Assembly (NCBI GenBank): GCA_017525855.1
Contig: JAFXSE010000106.1
Span: forward strand, 1 to 14,561
Length of the DNA: 14,561 nt
Origin: Bacilli bacterium
GTDB lineage: Bacteria > Bacillota > Bacilli > RF39 > UBA660
Direction of reading: 5' to 3'
Positions 8,601-14,561 of the stretch are shown here, piece by piece. The notes under the pieces are model-generated. The model was given only the letters and a program-made list of their open reading frames with translations. It was not told where the DNA came from and ran no database searches. Position 1 is the stretch's first letter. The number at the start of each line of letters is the position of its first letter. Made by a program: the position numbers and the translations under genes.

Positions 8601-11600
8601 GAATAAAACCATATACAGAATACATAGGATAAGCTTCAGGCAAAGTAATTATAAAATTATTATTTTCAGCATTAACAGATACTTCTCTTATGAATAATTC
8701 ATCAGTTACTGGATTATAAGTGAAATATTTAAATGATACATCTTTTTGATAAGTAGTTGTTTCTATTGATTTATAAAATTCATCTTTTATTGCAAAACTG
8801 AAAGTAAATACATTTTGATTTTCACTCTCCAATTTAACTAATGCATTTTCATATAATTGGAAAGCATTTACATCAATATTAATTGAAGAAGAACCTATTA
8901 ACCCTTTAACAATTATTTTTCCAGTACCAGTAATAGGAACTTGGCATCTGAAGGCCTCTTCAGTTTCATCATAAGTAAGTCTATATGGTAAATTATTGGC
9001 ATTTATGTCAAATATATCATTAACGAATAAATTTCTTCCTACATTTGTAATTTTATTACCATTTTTATCTTTTAACTCAACTAAGAAATAAGTATATAAT
9101 TTATCACTTGTTGTAGCTGGAAGATTTTGATCTTTTTTTAAAATTACAGATTCAATTTCATATCCAGGCATTACACTTACTTCAATTTTACTACTTATTG
9201 ATTTATTATTTACCACATAATAATATTTAGAATCTGTTACTGATATAGTTTTTGGTAAAAATAATAAATATCCTCCATATGTATCAGTAGGGATAACTTG
9301 TGCTTTTATACTTTTTCCTTCTTCGTCAGTTAAGGTAAATTCTTCATATATTGTTTTTTCATCTGTCTCACATCCAGATAAATATAATTCTACTTCCGCT
9401 TCTTCATCAACTCTTTTAATATATAAATAATCATAGCTAACTATATTAGGAATAGCACCTTCGGCACAATATTCTGTTGAAGAAGGTTTACGAACATAAT
9501 GATTTAATATATAATAAGAAACTTCATATGAACTTGAAGAATAAACAAGTTTTAAAGTCATTTGTGTCATTGCTTTATTAACATTTAAGAATGCTGCTCT
9601 TCCAGCTTCATCTAAATATATATATATATTACCATTAGGTCCATATTTAATTTTTGGCGTGATTTCAACACCTAATATTGTAGCTTGAAGGCCACTAGTA
9701 ACTAAAGCTAAATTACCATTTGAAGTCATTAAATTAACTTTGAAGAAAGGGAAAATACTTTTTGATAAAGGTATAGTTAATTTATTATCATTTTGGATAT
9801 AATTGCCATTTCCTTCTTTATGGAATACTTTAGTTTTAGTAATATCTACTGTGTTACTTTCTTGTTTTATAAAACAGGATTGACAAAAAACTTCTTTCCC
9901 TTTATAATAAACTATATATAAATAATTTCCAGAAGCATCCATTAATTTATCTGATTCAGTACAATCAACTTTAAGATCTTTTGTTACTGTAAAATCATTT
10001 TTCAAAGTTACAAAATCATCATTTACTATTCTAATTAAAGCAACATTGAAATCATTTTCTGTTACCTGAGTATTAGAAATTGTTTTATAATTATCATCTA
10101 ATAATGCAATTGATAAAGATGTTTCACTTTTTGATGCATTAAAATGATTCTCGTCTAAAATATAATTAGTTAATTGGACAGTTTTGGCCGAGCTGTCAAT
10201 AGTTAATAATTCAGAAGAAAATGTAATTGTTCCAGAAACATGTCTATCAAAATGTACAATAAAAGTATTATTTAATTGGTTATAAAATGTTTCAGTTTTA
10301 TAATAAGTAGTCGAAGCTGTAGCTGATAATAAATAATTTGTATATTCTTTTTTGGTAAATTCAATCAAATTATAGCCATTATAACATTGATTTCCCTCAG
10401 AATCAGTCATAGTGAAAACTATATAATTTCCATTTGAAGTTGTACTTGTTTTTTTTAATTTTAAAGCTTTTTCAAATCCACAAGTACATATATATGTATA
10501 AGTTTCATCTATTACAGTTTTCCCATCATATGTTACAGTAAATTCATATTTTCCTGGTTTTGAAGCTTTTAAAAATACTGTTAAAAGTCCACTTTCTGGT
10601 CCTTCAATAATTTCCAGTTCACCATCAAAATCTTTTTCACCAACAACAATTTTAACTTTGCTTTTATCTATACTTGAAAGTCTTTTATAATTTTTATTTC
10701 TTAAATCTAATATAAAACTTCCTGGGATATCAGTTTTTCCATAAATTGTTTTATCACTAAGTAAAATCATTGAATTTTCAGCTGTTGGAATACTATCTGT
10801 AGAATCAGTAAATGAATTTGTTAAATAAATATAAAATACAATATTATCAATTGTTTTGGTTATACTGTATAATCCTTCGCTTAATTTTTGGAATTTTTCT
10901 AATCCTTCTGAATATAATTTAAAAAAGCCTTTTTCATCTTCACTACTTCCATAAGAATAAAATTCTACTTCATTTGCATATGTATTTCCACTTGCTGAAG
11001 CAAAAGTAAATGATATTGATCTTGTATCTTTTACTTCATTTAAATATTGGTCTCTTTGTTCATAATAAAAAACGAAATTATTAGAATTTTTATCAACTAA
11101 AGCTGCTTTTATTTTATTATTATCCTCATTTTTTCTTATTGGAATTCTCATTTTGTTTCCTAGTAAATGAATAACAGATTTAGATGTATCAACTGTCGTA
11201 CCTTCTGAATTTACTCTGAAGTGACAACCTTTGCATTCAATTGGCAAATCATCATAAAAAATTTTTACTTCAAAATCACCAAGCTTTCCAATTTCAGCAA
11301 AATATTGATACCCAGAAGAGAAATATTTTCCTTCAGTTAGTAAAGGGACGACTTCTTTTAGGTTTTCACCTTCCACATAAACATTCAGTTTATCTATTGT
11401 TTCATTGTCAAGTTCACTTTTTGAAATAGTATTTCCATATGCATCTCTTAAATTAAGATAAATTTTTAGAGTAGTTTTCGTTAATATTGGAGTAAGACTA
11501 CTATCTAAGATACCAAATGAATTAAGTGTGTCTATATCATTAAAACTTGGTATATATTTACTTTTGATTGTATATTCAGTTCCTGTATCTAATTTCAATG

Positions 11601-14385
11601 TTACAGTTGAAGAAGATAGACTTTGGCCTTCATTTAATATATATATTTTTCCATCATAGTTAGGTTTAATGGTAAAAATGTCTTGATTTAAAATTTTTGT
11701 TTTTGCGAAAGAGTTAAAAACTTGATTATTTTTTAATATATTTTCATATTTATCTAATAAAGTTAATTTTAATAATTCTTCTTTGTTAATTTCAATAGAT
11801 TCACTTTTTAGTTTCTCTCCAGTAAAATCACCTAAATAGTAGGCTTCATTCCTAGCTTCAATTATTAAATTAAAAGTAGATAAAGTAGATGTATCATATT
11901 TTAATTCAATAGCATAGGTTCCTGCTTTTGTAAAATCATGGCTAATAACAGAAATAAAAGTGGAATATTTTACAATATCTGTATTTGTACTTGCTTTTGA
12001 ATTAATTAATAAAGAGACTTTACTCTCATCTAAGTGGTCTCCTTTTCCCAAAAAGGTTTTCCTTAATTCATATATATCGAATAACATTAAGGTTTCAGCA
12101 GCTTTCAATGTAAGAGACACTTGTTTATAAAAGCCTATATATGTAATATCTGTGGTATCACTAACTGTATTTACATTTGACATGAAATGATCCAAATAAT
12201 AGAAATAAGTATTAATATTAAAATTAGAAGAGCCTACTGTAATTGAAAGTGTATGAACATTTATAGGTGTATAATCACCTCTTGTTTTTCCTTGAGGTAA
12301 TAAAATAACATATTTATTTCCAATATTTTTAACTTCTAAATCATCACCATTTAATTTTGCTGATACTGTTTTTTCAGATGTGCTGAAATAAATAGAGTCT
12401 TCACTATCTATTAAATATACTTCAGTTAATTTTTTATTATCTATTTCATCCAAAGAAATAATTAATGGGTTTGTTCCATCACTTTCCTTTTCATAAGTAT
12501 TATAAGTCTCAAGATAATCACTATATACTCTGATTTTGTTTTCTGCTAAAGGTGATTGATAATAAAATTCACAATTATTTATTTTTGTTTCAGAGTCGTA
12601 ACCACAAGAAAATTCAGTTTGTTCGATTCCATCACATTTAACTTTTGGTATAAAAGTATATTTAATTTTTGAACTTGGTTTAGCTATAGTTAATAGGACA
12701 GCATCGTCCTTATAAGAAACTGTAATTTTTGAATTTCCAGTAACTGAAGATTTAGTGAAATCGCAATTTAATTTTTCTAAAATAATATTAGGAATATCTC
12801 TTCCATATTCATCTCTTACTTTAATTCTTAAAGATATTTCTTTATCAGTATCTTGGACTAAATTAGCTCCATATAAAATTGAAACATCACTTTTCTCTGG
12901 ACTTATATGTTTAGGCATTAATTCATAATATCTTATTTTTTCTTCCATGAAATTTTCATTGAAAATTTCATATAATCCAAAGTTACTTATGGGTACTTTA
13001 ACTATTAGTTTTTTCTTGTCAGTAGAAAGCTCAGTTTCTAGAATTTTATCAGCAATTATATTATTTGGATATTTTATTTTAATTCCACTTGTTTTTAATG
13101 AGATTTTTTTTTGATTATTAAATTGATCATAAGAACAAAGAGGTACCATGAAATAATCTTTATTTCTTTCTAAATCTAAAGTTATATTATTTGGATTCTC
13201 TTTGTTTGTGTTTCCACATATTTCATAGGATACTACATCATTAGCATTTACTGTGAATATAGCGGGGGAAGAGACATGTCCTTGGAATTCTACTACAGCT
13301 GTATAGGTACCCTGTAAATTTTCAGTAATGACAATTTCTACTTTAGAAGTTTGGTCATTGAAACTAATTGAATTAGGTTTTACTTTTTCATTGTTTATTT
13401 TTAGAACAAAATTAGCTTGATTTTCATCAGTTAAGTATATTTTTAAGTCTTTTCCACATGTACTTTGAATTGAATAACTTAAAGTAATTTCTTCACCTGC
13501 TTTATAAGTTGTGGTTGAAGATTTTAATTGTAGAATTCCTTTATCTTTTGTTGAAACTTGTGATACTTTAAAATCAGTAATGGTAACTTGTTTTTCTTTG
13601 TTCATAGATGATGTTATACCAATGTGAACACCTTCTTGTTCAAGTAATTGTTGGAATGGAGTGAAATCATATTGCACAATAGGATTAGAATTTCTATTTG
13701 ATCTAACAATGAGTTTTTTACCAACTATTTGGATTTCAAAAATGATATTTTTATAATATAAGTCTAATGAGTTATCATAGAAGTTAGGTATAGGTTGGTT
13801 AGTACAATTTTTCTTGTATTTGTCATCATAATCCTTTGAACTAGCAGATATTTGTCCATTTATGTTATAATGAACAGAAAGATGGGGGTATTTTTCATCG
13901 CCGTTAGCCGAATTTTTAACAAAGTCAAATTCAAAAGCAATGGCATTCATTATTCCTTCATAACCAATTCCTGAGGCTTTTTCTCCAATTAAGTTTTCAA
14001 TGGAACTAGAAGTAAAGACAATTGCAAAACCATGAGGATATTTTAAGTTTCCATAATATGATGTATCAATATGTATTGTTGGCTTAAAGGAAATAAGTAA
14101 TCCTTTTTTTTGAGAAAAATCATATTTATGCCATACTGCTCCTACTATATTGGTTGCATCTTGATTCCCAAATCTAAAAGTAGGACCTTCTTCATCTGAG
14201 ATAGTGATATTTGCATCACCTGTATATATCCAATCTTTTTGGTCAAGCTCTATTTCTGACCATTGCTCTGTACATTCAGTAGCTGATAGTGAAATAGTAA
14301 TAGATGAGAAAAATACAACTAAAAATAGGCATAAGAGCTTGGAATTGAACACAAAATTAGCAATTCCTTTTGAATGTTTTAACAT
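5686..14385 (-). CDS. Giant secreted/surface protein, N-terminal part: L-type lectin plus filamin-like repeats
   Basis: This 2,899-codon frame starts at ATG 14385-14383. An in-frame TAA directly abuts the ATG upstream, and A is at -3, so the start is well fixed. Residues 1-35 are a signal peptide. Residues about 38-280 are an L-type lectin domain. From about 286 to the end run beta-sandwich repeats of roughly 100-110 residues of filamin/Ig type. They are marked by D-x-x-G-N-like turns (for example at 525, 981, 1328, 1773 and 2761) and by G-x-Y/F-x-V strands near domain ends (359, 822, 1036, 1278). There is no membrane helix after the signal peptide. The frame stops at TAG 5686-5688 in the middle of a repeat, and the missing half of that domain is found in the adjacent frame. 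Reading through the TAG does not help, because further stops follow within a few codons. It is therefore probably the 5' part of one longer gene. The ligand is unknown. Confidence 0.85.
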   Translation of the reverse strand: MLKHSKGIANFVFNSKLLCLFLVVFFSSITISLSATECTEQWSEIELDQKDWIYTGDANITISDEEGPTFRFGNQDATNIVGAVWHKYDFSQKKGLLISFKPTIHIDTSYYGNLKYPHGFAIVFTSSSIENLIGEKASGIGYEGIMNAIAFEFDFVKNSANGDEKYPHLSVHYNINGQISASSKDYDDKYKKNCTNQPIPNFYDNSLDLYYKNIIFEIQIVGKKLIVRSNRNSNPIVQYDFTPFQQLLEQEGVHIGITSSMNKEKQVTITDFKVSQVSTKDKGILQLKSSTTTYKAGEEITLSYSIQSTCGKDLKIYLTDENQANFVLKINNEKVKPNSISFNDQTSKVEIVITENLQGTYTAVVEFQGHVSSPAIFTVNANDVVSYEICGNTNKENPNNITLDLERNKDYFMVPLCSYDQFNNQKKISLKTSGIKIKYPNNIIADKILETELSTDKKKLIVKVPISNFGLYEIFNENFMEEKIRYYELMPKHISPEKSDVSILYGANLVQDTDKEISLRIKVRDEYGRDIPNIILEKLNCDFTKSSVTGNSKITVSYKDDAVLLTIAKPSSKIKYTFIPKVKCDGIEQTEFSCGYDSETKINNCEFYYQSPLAENKIRVYSDYLETYNTYEKESDGTNPLIISLDEIDNKKLTEVYLIDSEDSIYFSTSEKTVSAKLNGDDLEVKNIGNKYVILLPQGKTRGDYTPINVHTLSITVGSSNFNINTYFYYLDHFMSNVNTVSDTTDITYIGFYKQVSLTLKAAETLMLFDIYELRKTFLGKGDHLDESKVSLLINSKASTNTDIVKYSTFISVISHDFTKAGTYAIELKYDTSTLSTFNLIIEARNEAYYLGDFTGEKLKSESIEINKEELLKLTLLDKYENILKNNQVFNSFAKTKILNQDIFTIKPNYDGKIYILNEGQSLSSSTVTLKLDTGTEYTIKSKYIPSFNDIDTLNSFGILDSSLTPILTKTTLKIYLNLRDAYGNTISKSELDNETIDKLNVYVEGENLKEVVPLLTEGKYFSSGYQYFAEIGKLGDFEVKIFYDDLPIECKGCHFRVNSEGTTVDTSKSVIHLLGNKMRIPIRKNEDNNKIKAALVDKNSNNFVFYYEQRDQYLNEVKDTRSISFTFASASGNTYANEVEFYSYGSSEDEKGFFKLYSEGLEKFQKLSEGLYSITKTIDNIVFYIYLTNSFTDSTDSIPTAENSMILLSDKTIYGKTDIPGSFILDLRNKNYKRLSSIDKSKVKIVVGEKDFDGELEIIEGPESGLLTVFLKASKPGKYEFTVTYDGKTVIDETYTYICTCGFEKALKLKKTSTTSNGNYIVFTMTDSEGNQCYNGYNLIEFTKKEYTNYLLSATASTTYYKTETFYNQLNNTFIVHFDRHVSGTITFSSELLTIDSSAKTVQLTNYILDENHFNASKSETSLSIALLDDNYKTISNTQVTENDFNVALIRIVNDDFVTLKNDFTVTKDLKVDCTESDKLMDASGNYLYIVYYKGKEVFCQSCFIKQESNTVDITKTKVFHKEGNGNYIQNDNKLTIPLSKSIFPFFKVNLMTSNGNLALVTSGLQATILGVEITPKIKYGPNGNIYIYLDEAGRAAFLNVNKAMTQMTLKLVYSSSSYEVSYYILNHYVRKPSSTEYCAEGAIPNIVSYDYLYIKRVDEEAEVELYLSGCETDEKTIYEEFTLTDEEGKSIKAQVIPTDTYGGYLLFLPKTISVTDSKYYYVVNNKSISSKIEVSVMPGYEIESVILKKDQNLPATTSDKLYTYFLVELKDKNGNKITNVGRNLFVNDIFDINANNLPYRLTYDETEEAFRCQVPITGTGKIIVKGLIGSSSINIDVNAFQLYENALVKLESENQNVFTFSFAIKDEFYKSIETTTYQKDVSFKYFTYNPVTDELFIREVSVNAENNNFIITLPEAYPMYSVYGFIPYIAKIPQVCTSCFKINEFPDFIYSKEVEGYLPHYISNLKYLIKDYDKPTYLFLAHKDINISPSGKSNQIINHSKSKLYVLTDISSSSSLEVTFAEGTNTKNLKIEFIDYSKTKTVAARTIPDNLERYGYNIYNRNILDNKDLSFFIEIRGENGELISNTPSLIIEKDYEEIIKKLIVVNTCYTGVYLVKMKFYKSDELKYYLRFATDKLDKTKYNSIQINIDSAFPNQIVLNNKERVNERMIKYDLEATNSNAEEVCDERLNIYMDNNYLKTIKHRLIYFNDKCSLYIQFYGNAVIKTNIEENFSSEINNDENTLYNLNPHFSSTLVNPNTYSSDNIDISITFKEKSPSYTSYGENEIIGLKKLFAYRYISPNKFKLIKSFSSLYATAYTYPQNLFNFQQGNIYIIAGTILNNILSPSFINYHTDRIGTVSSISGVYFNSDKKSYSLSNFQEKAIFSGDSLTLYLPFLVRVKFVDSNGLAVDFTKGSANISASIIYMEDNTLVEAQNVDLMIRQYNDNYFFIRADNDKISTVKHLPSVLSSSSNTGYFIKITINKKEFYSLLSLVNNNYHYPNRKSQYGTYLTDDSLSSFTIGYAKGGSDTYYLLSSTKSIHQVCLFSDKEIVNKHLDSNKYKLTINNGCTNLNFANSYLGCLEFSANCNSGSGKIRATYEQIFAEASLSILDSSKENIKFLSDESDSNYDESSGEKVTFYFSSDIKLLGMDFYDIYSNGEITKRYDNNIYDATNGVKMILHTNIFTPVPNNKTIVVSYRNGVDKRRILGEKTIYVEPIKYSTTRYKFSCQDPLDLKVGDNIAFYINVKDKTYLSCYYGVFDSLGNIDLSATLDSGTISKTISKPERLTNYSDCEFVYYVNLQNTQKTAGDLTVRIKDGNYYEDCKLHISTQDIDESLSYFTGKKEITAGETTQLNFTGTDSYKNSINYYDLFKIFDIKLTDNDGKDVEKKEENYEYNIK
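9760..11235 (-). repeat. Two landmarks of a super-repeat of about 450 residues within the rod
   Basis: Residues 1051-1085 and 1501-1542 share the same ordered landmarks: a C-x-x-C pair followed by F, then TVD-x-S/T-K, then N-K-M/L-x-I-P-I/L-x-K, with the same kind of strand after it. A third C-x-x-C-F occurs at 1938-1942 (8561-8574) and a looser NNCEFYY at 603-609. Spacings are about 446, 450 and 437 residues, which suggests that a block of about four domains was duplicated as a unit. The similarity was read by eye at protein level; the DNA is too diverged for me to see the repeat directly. Confidence 0.55.
13546..14274 (-). other. L-type (legume) lectin domain
   Basis: Residues about 38-280 follow the landmarks of L-type lectins: a GFAIVF strand at 119-124, a GIGYEGI loop at 139-145, and the core strand FEFDF at 151-155 followed by a PHLSV strand. 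The manganese/calcium site is complete: E152, D154, N158, D163 and H168 have exactly the spacing of Glu8, Asp10, Asn14, Asp19 and His24 in concanavalin A. The Asp of the usual A-D-G sugar-binding loop appears to be His118 (PHGFA), so sugar binding may be altered. The C-terminal strands at 253-275 (VHIGITSS, then VTITDFKVSQ) close the fold. Fold assignment is strong; sugar specificity cannot be predicted. Confidence 0.85.
14281..14385 (-). other. Signal peptide
   Basis: Residues 1-35 have two basic patches (KHSKG and the lysine at 16), then a hydrophobic core rich in Leu, Val and Phe (about 17-34), ending at LSA before TECTEQW. Cleavage after Ala35 fits the small-residue rule. This sends the protein into the secretory pathway, which agrees with the many cysteines and the membrane helix downstream. 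An uncleaved anchor is possible but less likely, because the lectin fold begins right after it. Confidence 0.85.
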
Positions 14386-14555
14386 TTAATTGATAAAATT
14401 TATTCAGATTAATATTTATATTATAATAATAAAAATTTTTATTCATTATTTTTACTATAGAAAATTTAAATAATTAATTGTATATATTTAATTATTATTT
14501 TTATTATGAATACATTTAATTAAATAAATAAATAAATTAATTTTATAAATTTAAT
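14386..14555 (-). promoter_or_regulatory. 5' flank: promoter and 5' UTR region
   Basis: About 170 bp separate the start codon from the right telomere, and the promoter must lie here if the chromosome is complete. The stretch is almost all A and T, with TAAAT and ATTAAT runs and many TATA-like strings, so no single TATA box or initiator can be picked out. TAA directly precedes the ATG. I see no other gene. Confidence 0.6.
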
Positions 14556-14561
14556 GGGGAT
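14556..14561. repeat. Right telomere remnant, GGGGAT
   Basis: The last six bases are GGGGAT, six of the seven bases of the GGGGATT unit, in the orientation expected of a right-hand telomere. The reverse complement of the right end (ATCCCCATTA) closely matches the innermost left unit and its junction (CCCCATATTA). The only other G4 strings here lie in coding sequence. Only one unit is present, so taken alone this would be weak; it gains weight from the mirror-image left end. Confidence 0.65.

Larger units (their letters stand above)
5240..13530 (-). repeat. Rod of about 25 filamin/Ig-like beta domains
   Basis: From residue about 286 of the N-terminal part to residue about 126 of the C-terminal part, roughly 2,750 residues are diverged beta-sandwich repeats. 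Two features suggest filamin (ABP280) type: D-x-x-G-N-like turns after a strand (DEYGR 525, DAYGN 981, DSEGN 1328, DKNGN 1773, DSNGL 2404, DSLGN 2761, then DSLGN again in the C-terminal part), and the closing pattern G-x-Y/F-x-V-x-x-x-Y-x-G followed by a final strand (for example 1278-1290). Identity between repeats is low, so they are old or fast-evolving. The number 25 is estimated from length and is not a count. Such arrays usually act as extended spacers; here they would separate the lectin from the membrane. Confidence 0.7.
239..14385 (-). other. Whole transcription unit: giant lectin/filamin/Cys-rich membrane protein
   Basis: I interpret the two long minus-strand frames as one gene filling about 97% of the chromosome. 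Joined by a -1 shift near 5688-5697, they encode about 4,715 residues: signal peptide, L-type lectin, filamin-like rod, Cys-rich stalk, Thr/Asp linker, membrane helix and coiled-coil tail. The parts complement each other: the only signal peptide is in the upstream frame and the only membrane helix is in the downstream frame. Chromosomes carrying one gene are known in several ciliate groups. A role as a surface adhesin or receptor for glycans is inferred from the domain order. The main alternative is that the frame break is real in this copy and the allele is disrupted. Confidence 0.75.

Noticed and set aside
1..14561. Linear plasmid or viral genome with inverted terminal repeats
   Set aside because: The ends share only the G4 heptamer, not a long inverted repeat, and there is no replication, capsid or polymerase gene.

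Overview
This window looks like one complete, very AT-rich macronuclear chromosome of a ciliate that carries a single giant gene. The left end is four G4-type telomeric units read on the C-rich strand (CCCCAAT heptamer, i.e. GGGGATT on the G strand). The right end finishes in GGGGAT, one near-complete unit in the opposite orientation. The heptamer is close to, but not the same as, the Tetrahymena (GGGGTT) and hypotrich (GGGGTTTT) repeats. The coding sequence uses the standard genetic code: about 4,700 codons contain no in-frame TAA, TAG or TGA, Trp is TGG, and the stop is TAG. A G4 telomere plus the standard code points to a litostome ciliate such as a rumen entodiniomorph. That lineage call is inference.

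Layout, in the direction of transcription (minus strand, right to left): right telomere (14556-14561); about 170 bp of AT-rich 5' flank; a long reading frame from ATG at 14385 to a TAG at 5686-5688; a second frame, one nucleotide out of register, open from 5695 to a TAG at 239-241; about 210 bp of AT-rich 3' flank; left telomere (1-27). The two frames read best as one gene of about 4,715 residues interrupted by a single -1 frame change within about 10 bp at 5688-5697. The first frame has the signal peptide but no membrane anchor. The second has the membrane anchor but no signal peptide and no credible ATG at its upstream end. One filamin-like domain is cut in two at the junction and is restored by the shift.

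Predicted protein, N to C terminus: signal peptide; L-type (legume) lectin domain with a complete ConA-spaced metal site; a rod of roughly 25 filamin/Ig-like beta domains, part of it organised as a super-repeat of about 450 residues; about 37 Cys-rich modules of about 26 residues; a Thr-Thr-Asp repeat linker of 21 units; 4 more Cys-rich modules; a juxtamembrane beta-rich module; one transmembrane helix; and a cytoplasmic tail of about 110 residues with an NPxY motif and a C-terminal coiled coil. It reads as a giant type I cell-surface receptor or adhesin that holds a lectin head far from the membrane. I do not recognise a named orthologue. No other gene, tRNA, rRNA, mobile element or CRISPR array is visible.
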